Origin: Comamonas thiooxydans
GTDB taxonomy: Bacteria; Pseudomonadota; Gammaproteobacteria; Burkholderiales; Burkholderiaceae_C
DNA length: 64,000 nucleotides
Assembly (NCBI RefSeq): GCF_002157685.2
Contig: NZ_AP026738.1
Span: forward strand, 1,612,001 to 1,676,000
Direction: 5' to 3'
Shown here: positions 49,459 to 57,940 of the stretch, one piece after another
Numbering within the stretch: position 1 is the stretch's first letter
How the letters are laid out: the number at the start of each line of letters is the position of its first letter
Translations under genes and position numbers: made by a program
Notes under the pieces: model-generated
Seen by the model: the letters and a program-made list of their open reading frames with translations, nothing else
Database searches by the model: none
What the model was told of the DNA's origin: nothing

Positions 49459-49526
49459 GGGGGAACAGTTGGGGGAACAAGCGGGGGTAATGGTAAATTT
49501 ACCCACTATTGTTCCCCCTTTCCCCT
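49459..49526 (+). promoter_or_regulatory. Inverted repeats upstream of the integrase gene
   Basis: GGGGGAACA is present as two direct copies (49459-49480) and as inverted TGTTCCCCC (near 49510). Between them lies the perfect palindrome GGTAAATTTACC (49492-49503). Arm-type integrase sites or autoregulation are possible, inferred from place. Confidence 0.4.
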
Positions 49527-49562
49527 CTGGGGGAGGCCTTTGTGAGAGGATTTGTTCCCCCT

Positions 49563-50813
49563 ATGTTGACTGATGCACAGTGCCGAAACGCAGTTTGTTC
49601 CCCCGGTGCCAAGCGAGAGCGTTTTTCTGACGCAGGCGGCCTTTACCTTGAGGTCAGCCCTGCAGGCTCTCGACGCTGGTTCTGGAAGTATCGAAAAGAT
49701 GGTAAAGAGGGGCGCCTGGCGTTAGGCCGCTATCCGGAAGTTAGTTTGACTGCTGCTCGGAAAGCTAGGGATGCTGCTCGGTTGCAGAAGTCAGAAGGCA
49801 TCGACCCCGCTAAGGCACGCAAGCTGGAAAAATTGGTCAACCCAACTGGGGTAGCTGACACATTCAAAGCGGTGGCGCTGGAATGGTACGAAAAGCAGGT
49901 GCCGCGCTGGAGCCCAGGTCATGCTGAGCGAATGCATCGTCAACTGGAGCGCGACTTGTTCCCGTGGATTGGTGAACGGGAAATGGCGCAGATCCAGCCC
50001 ATGGAGTTACTCGCTGTGCTACAGAAAGTGGAAGCGCGCGGGGCTGTGGAGACCGCTGACCGTGCACTGATGTTGGCGCGGCAGGTCTGGCGCTACTGGC
50101 TACCAACAGCCAGCAATACTCAACGTGACATCACCGAAGGCCTGAAAGCTCGATTGACTCCATATCGAGGCACGAACTTTCCTGCGATTGTGGAGCCCCA
50201 GCGCTTTGGGGAGCTTCTGCGAGCCATGTACGCCTATAAAGGTGGACCCTTTGTACGCACAGCTCTTTTGTTAGCTCCTTTGCTTTATCAACGCCCAGGT
50301 AATCTTCGGATGATGGAGTGGGCAGAATTGGATCTGGATGCAGCGCTTTGGAAGATCCCTAGCGCCAAGATGAAGCGTAGCGTGCAGGAAAAAGAAAATG
50401 GGGAACCGCATGTGGTGCCACTGCCAAAGCAAGCTGTGGCGATGCTGCGTGAATTGCTGCCGCTTAGTGGCCGTGGACGATATGTATTCCCTGGTCAACG
50501 TGACCACGACCGCCCAATGTCCGATAACTCTGTGCGTACAGCTCTGTACAGCCTGGGAGTTGGCGAAGAGCAAAGCTGGCATGGTTTTCGAGCGAGTGCC
50601 AGAACCATGTTGGTCGATCAGCTTGACCTTGATCCGCTGGCGATTGAGGCCAATCTGGCGCATGCCGTCAAGGATGCCAACGGACGTAGCTACAACCGGA
50701 CGAAGTACTTGGCAAAGCGCTTCGATCAGGTTCAGCAGTGGGCTGATTACTTGGATCGCTTGCGCGAGGGTGCTGCCGTGATCGAGTTTCCACAAAAAAA
50801 CAAAGTTATGTGA
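49563..50813 (+). CDS. int: Tyrosine-type site-specific integrase (P4 family)
   Basis: A 416-residue integrase. The N-terminal arm-binding DUF4102 domain (GLYLEVSPAGSRRWFWKYR, GRYPEVSLTAARKARD) is followed by a core-binding domain and a catalytic domain. The catalytic Arg is in LYQRPGNLRMMEW, His/Arg in WHGFRASARTML, and the nucleophile Tyr in SYNRTKYLAKR. All catalytic residues are present, so it is probably active. It adjoins ssrA and marks the left end of an integrated element. ATG 49563 is used; a TTG at 49509 would add a non-homologous lead. Confidence 0.9.
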   Translation: MLTDAQCRNAVCSPGAKRERFSDAGGLYLEVSPAGSRRWFWKYRKDGKEGRLALGRYPEVSLTAARKARDAARLQKSEGIDPAKARKLEKLVNPTGVADTFKAVALEWYEKQVPRWSPGHAERMHRQLERDLFPWIGEREMAQIQPMELLAVLQKVEARGAVETADRALMLARQVWRYWLPTASNTQRDITEGLKARLTPYRGTNFPAIVEPQRFGELLRAMYAYKGGPFVRTALLLAPLLYQRPGNLRMMEWAELDLDAALWKIPSAKMKRSVQEKENGEPHVVPLPKQAVAMLRELLPLSGRGRYVFPGQRDHDRPMSDNSVRTALYSLGVGEEQSWHGFRASARTMLVDQLDLDPLAIEANLAHAVKDANGRSYNRTKYLAKRFDQVQQWADYLDRLREGAAVIEFPQKNKVM

Positions 50814-50869
50814 GACAAGCCAGCGAATAGGGCACTGGATTGTGTGTTATGAGTGGATGCTTTAGCAGC

Positions 50870-51051
50870 ATGATTTTGCGCCCGCGACCGATCAATGTGT
50901 CGTACTACGCTTTTACGGCGACGCCTAAACCCCAGATCATGGAGCTGTTTGGGCGAACGGGCACGGACGGCACGCCCGTGCCCTTCCATGTGTATTCTGT
51001 GCGCCAAGCCATTGAAGAGAAGTTCATCTTGGACGTGCTGCGTGGCTACCC
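50870..51051 (+). pseudogene. Fragment of a type I restriction enzyme R subunit, helicase part
   Basis: The reading INVSYYAFTATPKPQIMELF, then VPFHVYSVRQAIEEKFILDV, is the HsdR helicase region around the TATPK motif. It has no start, no upstream half, and loses similarity after residue DVLRGY. A second fragment from the HsdR C terminus lies at 52906-53218 in the same direction. Confidence 0.75.
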
Positions 51052-51099
51052 GTGCCCGGGGTCGGTGTTACCTCCAGTGAGCTTTTAGCTCCCCAGTTG

Positions 51100-51210
51100 C
51101 GTACCCCGGTACGCCGCGGAACGGATTCGCGCGCGCTTCTCGCTCAGGCCGGGGTGGATGAGTCAGTCATTGAGGCGATGTTTGCTGATGGCGTGGCAAG
51201 TGAGCCCTGA
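51100..51210 (+). pseudogene. Possible C-terminal tail of a CaiB/BaiF-type CoA transferase
   Basis: The frame ending at 51210 reads RTPVRRGTDSRALLAQAGVD then ESVIEAMFADGV. This resembles the last 30 residues of class III CoA transferases, with no body of the gene upstream. The similarity is short. The remaining bases to 51444 hold nothing I recognise. Confidence 0.3.
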
Positions 51211-51444
51211 ATCGCCCCGGGTCGGAGTGATTCAAAGCCACCTTTTGCTCTCCCACTGTACTGCACCATCTCGCAATCAAAGGTTGCGTGGTTGGGAGGC
51301 AACAGTAGAAGCTGAGGTGGTACCGGCGCTGACAGCCTACTGCCCCGGCCTGAAATGGTTATGTAGCCCGTGCACACTTCAATGAGGGATTGCCGGGTGA
51401 CATAGCGAACCAGGTCGTCCAGTAGTTCTGCGTTCAGAATTTTC

Positions 51445-52530
51445 TTAGCGTATGCGGCTACGTATCGAGCCGCTCAATCCAGCAGGTGTCAGCTTCCTGT
51501 CCATGCACTTTTCGAGCGTCTCTGAATGTGGGGTTGTGTGGATGCAGCCCATATTTGATGAGGTCTTGTAGCATGGCCGTCCATCGGCGCATGCTTTGTC
51601 AAAACCCGTAAGCGCCTGCTGCATGCTTTTGACGGGACTCTGTGTGTACTGCTCCATCCAGGTCTGTGCGTTGTATGAGCCAAATCTACCGCGTAGGCCA
51701 TTGTGACCACCGGAACTGATTCCGGGGCTCCATGAGGTATTGCCACTCAGTGCCAGCACGACGGAAACTTCAAGCTCGCAATTCTGGCTTTGCGGGTTCT
51801 CTTGCCGGCATCCGGCAAATGCCCCTTCGATGGCCGCGGCTGGTGTCTTGGCGCAAGCGCCACCCCAACGAGAACCGCCCGCGTTGCTAACTACAGCTCC
51901 CCAGGCCGGGCCAATGCACTCCCGGCCTGCCAAGAGTTGATAGGTGGCGGGGCGCAGATAACGGTCGTTTGCCCGAGCGGCTTGAACCCGAGCCACAGCC
52001 TCTTGTCCACTGGAGGCTGAAACCATAATGGGAGCGTCCTGTTCGAAGCCGCTCTCAACGACGAAATAGATGTTGCCGGGCTCCATGTCCGAAGGCCAAA
52101 TGGGGCGCACGCTATCGTTGGCATTTGTCACTGGGCGCGCGGCCTTGCGGCCGCTCCCGTTGATATCCGGGGAGAGGGGATTCGCGCTGCTCGCCTGAGC
52201 TGACGGGCGTTCAGCGTCTTTCAACGGGTCGCAGTTTCTGCCCCGGGCTCGCTTGCATTCTGATGAAAGTTGGCGATACGAGTCGAGAAATTCTTTTTTG
52301 TGAGCCTCTGTGGCTTTTCCGCAGCCTCTGTTGGCGTATGCGTACAACTTCGCGGCACGCGCAGTGTTTACCTCAGGGGTATTCGGAAGGCTATTCATTC
52401 CCTCCAAATCTTTGGCCATGATTTCGCAGCCGTGAGGCGACGCATGAGAAATGTCATTTGAGGGGGATGCGTGAACTAGTAAGCCGGTCCAAAGCAATAC
52501 TGCGATTGCAAGTAGGTAACAGACCCTCAT
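51445..52530 (-). CDS. Exported DUF4189-like protein
   Basis: A 361-residue protein with a signal peptide (MRVCYLLAIAVLLWTGLLVHA, cleavage before SPS). Residues about 25-90 contain four Cys in a helical region. Residues about 205-260 (WGAVVSNAGGSRWGGACAKT) resemble DUF4189, a secreted domain in which Cys pairs are common. The C terminus has another Cys cluster. ATG at 52530 was chosen because GGAGG lies 8 bases upstream. Function unknown. It lies between the two hsdR fragments in the opposite direction, so it is probably cargo of a later insertion. Confidence 0.6.
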   Translation of the reverse strand: MRVCYLLAIAVLLWTGLLVHASPSNDISHASPHGCEIMAKDLEGMNSLPNTPEVNTARAAKLYAYANRGCGKATEAHKKEFLDSYRQLSSECKRARGRNCDPLKDAERPSAQASSANPLSPDINGSGRKAARPVTNANDSVRPIWPSDMEPGNIYFVVESGFEQDAPIMVSASSGQEAVARVQAARANDRYLRPATYQLLAGRECIGPAWGAVVSNAGGSRWGGACAKTPAAAIEGAFAGCRQENPQSQNCELEVSVVLALSGNTSWSPGISSGGHNGLRGRFGSYNAQTWMEQYTQSPVKSMQQALTGFDKACADGRPCYKTSSNMGCIHTTPHSETLEKCMDRKLTPAGLSGSIRSRIR

Positions 52531-52599
52531 CCTCATTGCCTCCAACTAGGAACGGCCAGAATCTAGCTGGACGTTTTGTAAACCAAATACCGCATTCAT

Positions 52600-52745
52600 G
52601 GGAGCCCGCGGCGACCAGCGACTGGGCTGCAACTGGTGGTTCTTGGTGACCAACTCGGCCAGCATGCGGTTGGGGACCTCGGCCATCGCCGCGGAATCCA
52701 TCGCCTGCAGCGTCTTGGGGTCGAGCATTGCGCGGTCCTGCATTC
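52600..52745 (-). pseudogene. Remnant of an IS66-type transposase N terminus
   Basis: The minus-strand frame reads MQDRAMLDPKTLQAMDSAAM, then AEVPNRMLAELVTKNHQL. This resembles the first 40 residues of IS66-family TnpC proteins. It then runs into unrelated sequence. The flanking bases 52531-52600 and 52746-52905 hold no gene I can support. Confidence 0.4.
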
Positions 52746-52905
52746 GAGGACCGATTGTGCGCAACCGAGGAGGCAGGAAGCCTCGGGCATATGCCGATTG
52801 CCCGGCGGCTGGAATCCGGCACGGGCGAACCGATGAAGTCCATAGGCACGGGCGGGGGCAAGCCTGGGAAGACCCGGAAGACCGACTCTCCGTCATCATC
52901 AAAAG

Positions 52906-53218
52906 ATGAACGAAGTGTTCTCGGGAAACCTTTCAGATGCCGATTTCAAGGGCTACATCACCATGTTGATCGGCAAGATGGTTGATGACCCATCCCTTCA
53001 GGAGCAAGCGCAGGCCAACGATACGGTGGATGCCATTTGCTAATGGCGCATACGAAACCAAACTCAATAATGCAGTGGTGGACGCTTTAGAGAGTCATTA
53101 CAGTATGGTCGATCAAGCTTTGCGACATGAAAAGGTGTTCAAGGGCTTGGCGAATCTGTTAGTGGCAGAGGTATATCGACAGTTGCGCGAACCTGTTTCC
53201 GCACATGCCACACGTTAA
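52906..53218 (+). pseudogene. C-terminal fragment of a type I restriction R subunit, frameshifted
   Basis: Starts NEVFSGNLSDADFKGYITML in one frame. A frameshift near 53030-53041 moves the reading to a second frame with NGAYETKLNNAVVDALESHY and ends at 53218. Both parts match the helical C-terminal domain of HsdR proteins. It is colinear with the helicase fragment at 50870. Confidence 0.65.
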
Positions 53219-53241
53219 TATAAAAAAAAAGAAGTGTATTC

Positions 53242-53276
53242 ATGGATGCCCAGCGCACTAGGCGCTGGGCATCCAT
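53242..53276 (-). terminator. Perfect 15-bp inverted repeat, probable terminator
   Basis: ATGGATGCCCAGCGC and its exact complement around ACTAG. On the minus strand a run of nine T follows about 9 bases later. It lies 20 bases after the stop codon of the gene at 53296. Confidence 0.6.
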
Positions 53277-53295
53277 AACGGGTGTGCTTTAGGGC

Positions 53296-53946
53296 TCAGC
53301 CCTCGCTGAGTGCTCGCCAACCGTTCTCAGTCTTGCGCATGGTGATCTTGCCCTTCATCTGAAGCTGCTGATCTTGCAGCCAGTACAGGACGTCCTGTGC
53401 CTTGGCGGCATCGTTGCGGATCTGAAGCAGCGCAGGATACAAAAACTTGGTGGAGCCTCCATTCGGGCATCCTGCAACGTACATGGACCAGACGCTGTCT
53501 GTCACCTTGTTGTAGATGGTGTTCGTGGGCTGGTCGCGCTCTTGCTTTTGCCGTGCTTCCTGCTCCATCGCATCGAGCGCCTGCATCTTCTGGCGCAGGC
53601 TGCTTGGCAGCGGATGCTCGTTTTCCCACTGGATCAGCGCTTTCCGATATGCGTCTTCTTCCAGGAAACCCATTCCCGGTGGATTGTTGAAGTTGAAGTC
53701 TTCGCGACGGGGGGCGCTGCTGTTGTGTTCCTTGCGTAACGCCAGGATCTCAGTCTTGAGCGTTGCGATTTGCTGCTGGTCGGCCTTTCCGGCATCCTCC
53801 CAGGCTTTCACGCGGTCACGCTCCTCCTGGTAGGTCTGGCGCATGCGCTTCAAGGTGTCGGGGTCCTTGAGCTCGATGTCGTACGTGAATTCGACACGGT
53901 AATGACCATCCTCTTCATAGCCGTTGGTCTTTTTGATGTGCGTCAC
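53296..53946 (-). CDS. Hypothetical protein, probably a truncated lipoprotein
   Basis: 216 residues from a GTG at 53946. The sequence [20 protein letters not shown], a charged helical middle and a Trp-rich C terminus ([11 protein letters not shown]) fit a periplasmic lipoprotein. In frame upstream lies CENAK, as after a lipobox, but there the DNA changes into an oxidoreductase fragment read on the other strand. The original signal peptide was probably lost at that junction, so the product is unlikely to be exported. No known family is recognised. Confidence 0.5.
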   Translation of the reverse strand: MTHIKKTNGYEEDGHYRVEFTYDIELKDPDTLKRMRQTYQEERDRVKAWEDAGKADQQQIATLKTEILALRKEHNSSAPRREDFNFNNPPGMGFLEEDAYRKALIQWENEHPLPSSLRQKMQALDAMEQEARQKQERDQPTNTIYNKVTDSVWSMYVAGCPNGGSTKFLYPALLQIRNDAAKAQDVLYWLQDQQLQMKGKITMRKTENGWRALSEG

Positions 53947-53964
53947 CTTGGCGTTCTCGCAGGC

Positions 53965-54203
53965 GGCGAACGCCGTCGCTATGTGGTGGCGGTGTCCCTG
54001 GACCCAGCCAGTCGTGGCGGTTCACGCTTTGTCCATCAAAAGCTGAGGGTCGGGGACGTCATCCAGATTAGCGGACAGCACAATCATTTCCCCCTGGTCG
54101 AGACTGCCTCCCATAGCGTGTTGGTGGCCGGAGGGATCGGCATCACGCCTGTTCTTGCCATGCTAAGGAGGCGGGATGCCCTGTGCAGGACGGCGCACCT
54201 CTA
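53965..54203 (+). pseudogene. Fragment of a phthalate/vanillate-type oxygenase reductase
   Basis: Reads [20 protein letters not shown], then [16 protein letters not shown]: the end of the flavin domain and the NAD-binding start of a class IA ring-hydroxylating oxygenase reductase. The N-terminal part and the 2Fe-2S domain are missing. It starts at the junction with the truncated lipoprotein gene and ends at an inverted repeat. Confidence 0.65.
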
Positions 54204-54243
54204 GGCGCAACAAAGCATTGAAAGGATGCTTTGTTGCGCCTAG
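54201..54243 (-). terminator. 18-bp perfect inverted repeat after the porin gene
   Basis: CTAGGCGCAACAAAGCAT and its exact complement with a 7-base loop, 9 bases after the porin stop codon. The lack of a U-run makes it a long stem-loop that may act as terminator or be an element end. Confidence 0.55.
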
Positions 54244-54251
54244 GGCGGCCC

Positions 54252-55376
54252 TCAGAAGTTGTGCCGGACTCCCATGTAGATATTGCGCGAGCTTCCGTTC
54301 GCCGAGCCGACTAAAGTTGCTGGAGCTTGAGCAGTTCCGGTGCCCAGTACATACTGCGATCCGTTCTTGTTGGTAATCCGTGCGGCGCCAAAGTAGAGAC
54401 GCGTTCGCTTAGACAGGTCATAGTCACCGCCAAGGGCAATCCAATTGGCATCGCGATTGCCAGTCGAGGTCGTGTAGTCGGAACGGTCGTTAACTCGAGT
54501 GAACTGGGCAATGGCGGTGAACGGCCCGAATGGCACGCGTACGCCAACGTTGGTCAGCCTGAACTCGCTCCTTGAAGTCCCAGGCATTCGGGCGATGGTG
54601 CCGGTGCAGGTGCTGCAGGAGTTCTTTTCAACCGTCGTACCGAAGAAAAACTTGGCGAAGCGGGCATCATAGGACCCCCCAAGCACCATTGCCGAGACCT
54701 TGCCTGAAGCAGCGTTGTCCGCGCCATCCTGCTGTTGGAAGCCAGCATTGAGGTCAAAGCTATCAACCTGATAGCGTGCAGATACTCCGTAACCGCGACC
54801 GATCGTCGCGGACTTCTCGCCAAAGGAATACTGCCCGCGCACCTCAAGGCCACCCCAACGTGGGGATACATAACTGATGGCGTTGTCCTGGCGCGCCGCT
54901 ATCCCCATCGGCAACACCTGACGCTGCGTTGTTGTGTTGATGTTTCGGGTGAGCGACAGCAGCCCGCCCGCCCCCTCCCAGATGAAGGCATCCACATTAC
55001 CCTGTACTGAATAGTAGGGCGTAGGAATGCGCCCCATCTGCACGGTACCGAGCCTTGTATCGCTGAGGCCAACCGATGCTTCGCGCCCGAACGCACGGCC
55101 GCCTTGGGCCAATGTACCTTCATCGAGATAGAAGCCTTGCTCTAGGCGAAAAACGGCGGAGAGCCCTCCTCCCAGGTTCTCTACACCTCGGAAACCTAGG
55201 TTACTACCAGCACTGCCGCCCGAATACACGCGACTGATGCTGGAGCCGCCCGAGCGGGGCGAGTCGACGCCGGAGTCCATGCGTCCATAAATGGTGACAT
55301 TTCCTTGCGCGTTTGCAGCTCCGCAAACGTTGAGCAACACAGCGCATGCCACAGCATGCTTGGCTAGTCCGATCAT
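54252..55376 (-). CDS. Outer-membrane porin, Burkholderiales type
   Basis: A 374-residue general porin. The signal peptide ends in CGAANA, then QGNVTIYGRMDSGVD starts the 16-stranded barrel, and the C terminus ends in Phe (YMGVRHNF), the recognition signal for barrel assembly. Loop 3 with TPYYSVQGNVDAF narrows the pore. ATG at 55376 follows AAGGAGG at 5 bases. Next to solute receptors and phthalate genes it may admit aromatic acids; this is inferred from location. Confidence 0.88.
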   Translation of the reverse strand: MIGLAKHAVACAVLLNVCGAANAQGNVTIYGRMDSGVDSPRSGGSSISRVYSGGSAGSNLGFRGVENLGGGLSAVFRLEQGFYLDEGTLAQGGRAFGREASVGLSDTRLGTVQMGRIPTPYYSVQGNVDAFIWEGAGGLLSLTRNINTTTQRQVLPMGIAARQDNAISYVSPRWGGLEVRGQYSFGEKSATIGRGYGVSARYQVDSFDLNAGFQQQDGADNAASGKVSAMVLGGSYDARFAKFFFGTTVEKNSCSTCTGTIARMPGTSRSEFRLTNVGVRVPFGPFTAIAQFTRVNDRSDYTTSTGNRDANWIALGGDYDLSKRTRLYFGAARITNKNGSQYVLGTGTAQAPATLVGSANGSSRNIYMGVRHNF

Positions 55377-55499
55377 TGGTGCCTCCTTCATTTTGTTTGG
55401 GGCCTTTGCCCCAATTCCTCTTCTTCACAATGCGCTTGATTCTTTACGGGCAGCCCTACGCGCAACCTTCCAGCATCCGCATGAGTGGCTGTTAGCTCA

Positions 55500-55815
55500 T
55501 CACTCTGGTTGGACTTCTGCCCGTGTCAGCACCGCACGAGTTTGTTTGAGCTCTTCTTCGATGTTCTGGGCAAAGGTTGTTGGGGACTCCCTGGTCGGCA
55601 GCACGCCCAGCGTTTCCAGGCGCTGCTTTACGTCGGGCAGTTCGGTGACTTTGCGCAGGGCATCGCTCAGATGGGCGAATTCCGCCGCAGGCAAATCCCT
55701 GGTGGCCCAGAAGCCATAGATGCTCTTGGTCGCCACGCTCGGATCCCGTCCCTCGGCGGTGGTCGGAATGAGCCTGAGCAGGCCCGACAGCCGCGTTTGC
55801 GAGGTCGTCGCAATA
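55500..55815 (-). pseudogene. C-terminal remnant of a Bug-family solute receptor
   Basis: The frame reads PIATTSQTRLSGLLRLIPTT, then SVATKSIYGFWATRDLPAAE and a helical end. This is the last third of a tripartite tricarboxylate receptor. The 5' part is missing: the fragment begins 12 bases before the stop codon of the intact Bug gene at 55827. The tandem pair therefore lost one N-terminal part by deletion. Confidence 0.7.
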
Positions 55816-55826
55816 GGCTTCCGGTT

Positions 55827-56801
55827 CTATTCCGGTTTCAGGTTGGCCAGCTTGGCCGCTGCAATGACCCGGCTATTTTCAGATGCGAGCTTTGCCGCCA
55901 ACTCGGCAGGACCTCCAGCAATGGAGTCGACTCCTGCTTTTTCCAGTTTGCTCTTCACTTCGGGATCGTTGACGGCTTTCTTGACCGAATCGCTGATCCT
56001 GTTCCGATACGCCTCAGGCGTTCCTTTCTTGGCCAGCATGACCACGGTAAAGCCAAAGTCGAAGTTCTTGGCGTACTCGGAAATGGCAGGAATGTCCGGA
56101 TTGGCCTTGCTGCGAGCCAAGGTGTTGGTCGCCAGTATTCTGGCCTTGCCACTTTGGACGAAGCCCGTCAGGTTCGGGGGGGAGGCGAATGTTATGTCGA
56201 CTTGGTTGCCGATCAGTGCCGGAATGGAGGCGGAGCTACCCTTGAATGGGACATGCTTGACATTGATGCCCAGCGAATGGGCCATGGCCTCTGCCGTCAG
56301 GTGGTGGATTGAACCGATTCCGGAAGACCCGTAATTCAACTCGCCAGGATGCTCTTTCGCATATTGAATGAAATCCTGCATGTTCTTGAAGGGGGCGGAA
56401 GAGTTCGTTACCAGGAGCAGAGGGGCCACACCGACCAGGGAAACGGGATCCAGATCTCTCTGGGCATCGTACTTGAGGTTCTTGATAATGATCGGAGAAA
56501 CCGCTAGCAGAGGGCCGTCCGTAACCAGGAGGGTATGACCATCAGCAGGGTATTGCTTGATGGCCGTGACGGCGACGCCGCCGCCGCCGCCGGGCTTGTT
56601 TTCGACAATTACCGGCTGCTTGAGGTCTGCCTGCATTTTCTCGGCTAGAACCCGGGCCACGGTGTCCGGCAGTCCCCCTGGAGCGTAGGGTATGACCAGC
56701 TTTACGGGCTTGTTCGGGAAATCGCTATCAGCATAGGCAAAGATTGACAACGCCTGGAGGGCAATTGCAGCCGATATTTTCAAGAAAGTTCCTCTTGTCA
56801 T
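55827..56801 (-). CDS. Bug-family periplasmic solute-binding protein
   Basis: A 324-residue tripartite tricarboxylate transporter receptor. The signal peptide is MTRGTFLKISAAIALQALSI with cleavage after FAYA. The family motifs VKLVIPYAPGGLPDTVAR and VENKPGGGGGVAVTAI form the ligand loops. AGGAGAC precedes ATG 56801. Such receptors often bind carboxylated aromatics (TphC binds terephthalate), so phthalate isomers are plausible ligands here. No TctA/TctB membrane genes are in the window. Confidence 0.87.
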   Translation of the reverse strand: MTRGTFLKISAAIALQALSIFAYADSDFPNKPVKLVIPYAPGGLPDTVARVLAEKMQADLKQPVIVENKPGGGGGVAVTAIKQYPADGHTLLVTDGPLLAVSPIIIKNLKYDAQRDLDPVSLVGVAPLLLVTNSSAPFKNMQDFIQYAKEHPGELNYGSSGIGSIHHLTAEAMAHSLGINVKHVPFKGSSASIPALIGNQVDITFASPPNLTGFVQSGKARILATNTLARSKANPDIPAISEYAKNFDFGFTVVMLAKKGTPEAYRNRISDSVKKAVNDPEVKSKLEKAGVDSIAGGPAELAAKLASENSRVIAAAKLANLKPE

Positions 56802-56979
56802 GACATGTCTCCTGATTTTTGTGATTTCTTACGGCACCGACGCCATCCGCTCATGTACCGGCATTAAGATGTCCGCACAATTCCTGTTTAAAAAATGACA
56901 TGCACATTTGCAGCCAGCAGCAACGATGTCGGCATGCGGGCGACGCAGATTGATGCGAAGTCGGGCTTGGCCACCTCTT

Positions 56980-57057
56980 CTAGATGGTGGAGGCAGCTTC
57001 GGCTGCGGCGCACAAAATCTTGTTCTCTGCGTCGCAACTGCTTCTCTTCATTGACAT
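56980..57057 (-). pseudogene. Possible truncated gene start behind a TTAGA-type operator
   Basis: ATG at 57057 is preceded by AGAGGTGAGG and gives only 25 codons (MSMKRSSCDAENKILCAAAE, then ASTI, stop). The start has good translation signals and a palindrome 18 bases upstream, as if a real gene once began here. The residues resemble the N terminus of a TetR-type regulator only vaguely. The rest of 56802-57134 holds no other gene. Confidence 0.3.
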
Positions 57058-57074
57058 GCCTCACCTCTATTTTA

Positions 57075-57086
57075 TTAGACGTCTAA
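57075..57086. promoter_or_regulatory. Palindrome TTAGACGTCTAA
   Basis: A perfect 12-base palindrome in an AT-rich patch, with another TTAGAG half-site at 57095. The same TTAGA-N2-TCTAA form occurs at 60573 and related TAGA-N2-TCTA forms at 60676 and 60691. A MarR-type operator is the likely reading. Confidence 0.5.
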
Positions 57087-57134
57087 AATTATTATTAGAG
57101 GGCTAGCGTGATTTTTGGTCGGTGATATCCCTAG

Positions 57135-57940
57135 GGCTCGTCATCAATTGAGCCAGACGACAGCGGCCGCAAGGTGGATCCCTCCCAAGAATGCCGCTGC
57201 CGTTTTGTCATAACGCGTGGCAATGCCCCTGTACTGCTTCAACCGCGCAGAGAAGTTCTCAATGAGATGCCGCTCTTGGTAGACATGGCGGTCATACCCG
57301 CGCTGAGTTTTGCACGTCCGAATACTGGGAATGACAACCTGCTTGCCCTGGCGCAGCAGTGGTTCAACCACGCGTTCATGGGCGTCATACGCTTTGTCGG
57401 CAATCACGGCTTGCGCGTCGGTGCGCGCAAGCCAGACATCTGCACCTTCCAAATCCGATGCCTGCCCTGCTGTGAGATGGAAACCAGTGGGGTTGCCAAG
57501 AGCGTCAACGGTGGCATGGATCTTGGTGCTCAAACCTCCTCGGCTGCGACCGATGGCTTGGCTTTGCCCCCTTTTTGCACCCGCGCTGTGCTGATGGGCA
57601 CGCACGATGGTTGCATCGATCATGGCGTACTCGTTATCAGGCAGCGCACTGAGTGCTTCAAACACCCGCAGCCACACGCCCGAGCGGCTCCAGCGCATGT
57701 GGCGCAGGTGAACGACTCGAAAGTCGCCAAAGCGCTGGGGCAGATCGCGCCAAGCAATACCGCAGCGATAGCGATACAGCACAGCGTCAACAAGGAGACG
57801 GCTATTTTTGGCAGGAGCGCCCACATGCCCGGCCCTGCCAAGAAGTAGGCTTTTGATTTGCTCCCATTGGGCATTGGTCAGTGCATGTCTACGAATGACG
57901 CTACTGATAACGTAGCAACTATCGTATTAGATGACACGTC
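57135..57940 (-). mobile_element. IS5-type (IS427 group) insertion sequence
   Basis: An 806-bp element flanked by CTAG on both sides (57131-57134 and 57941-57944). Ends GGGCTCGTCATC-AAT and GGACGTGTCATCTAAT are imperfect inverted repeats. It holds one transposase frame. The right end touches the border of an IS481 element. Confidence 0.75.
57144..57896 (-). CDS. IS5-family transposase
   Basis: About 250 residues with the IS427-group N terminus RRHALTNAQWEQIKSLL and RYRCGIAWRDLPQRFG. The DDE triad is intact: Asp in AMIDATIVRAHQ, Asp in VIADKAYDAHE, Glu in HLIENFSARLKQYRG. No ATG precedes the conserved N terminus; an ATT at 57896 or a frame from another start must be used, while GTG at 57824 would cut off 24 conserved residues. 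Confidence 0.82.
   Translation of the reverse strand: MRRHALTNAQWEQIKSLLLGRAGHVGAPAKNSRLLVDAVLYRYRCGIAWRDLPQRFGDFRVVHLRHMRWSRSGVWLRVFEALSALPDNEYAMIDATIVRAHQHSAGAKRGQSQAIGRSRGGLSTKIHATVDALGNPTGFHLTAGQASDLEGADVWLARTDAQAVIADKAYDAHERVVEPLLRQGKQVVIPSIRTCKTQRGYDRHVYQERHLIENFSARLKQYRGIATRYDKTAAAFLGGIHLAAAVVWLN

Noticed and set aside
53242..54243. The inverted repeats at 53242 and 54201 as the two ends of one transposon
   Set aside because: Their arms are unrelated to each other and no transposase lies between; each sits just after a stop codon like a terminator.
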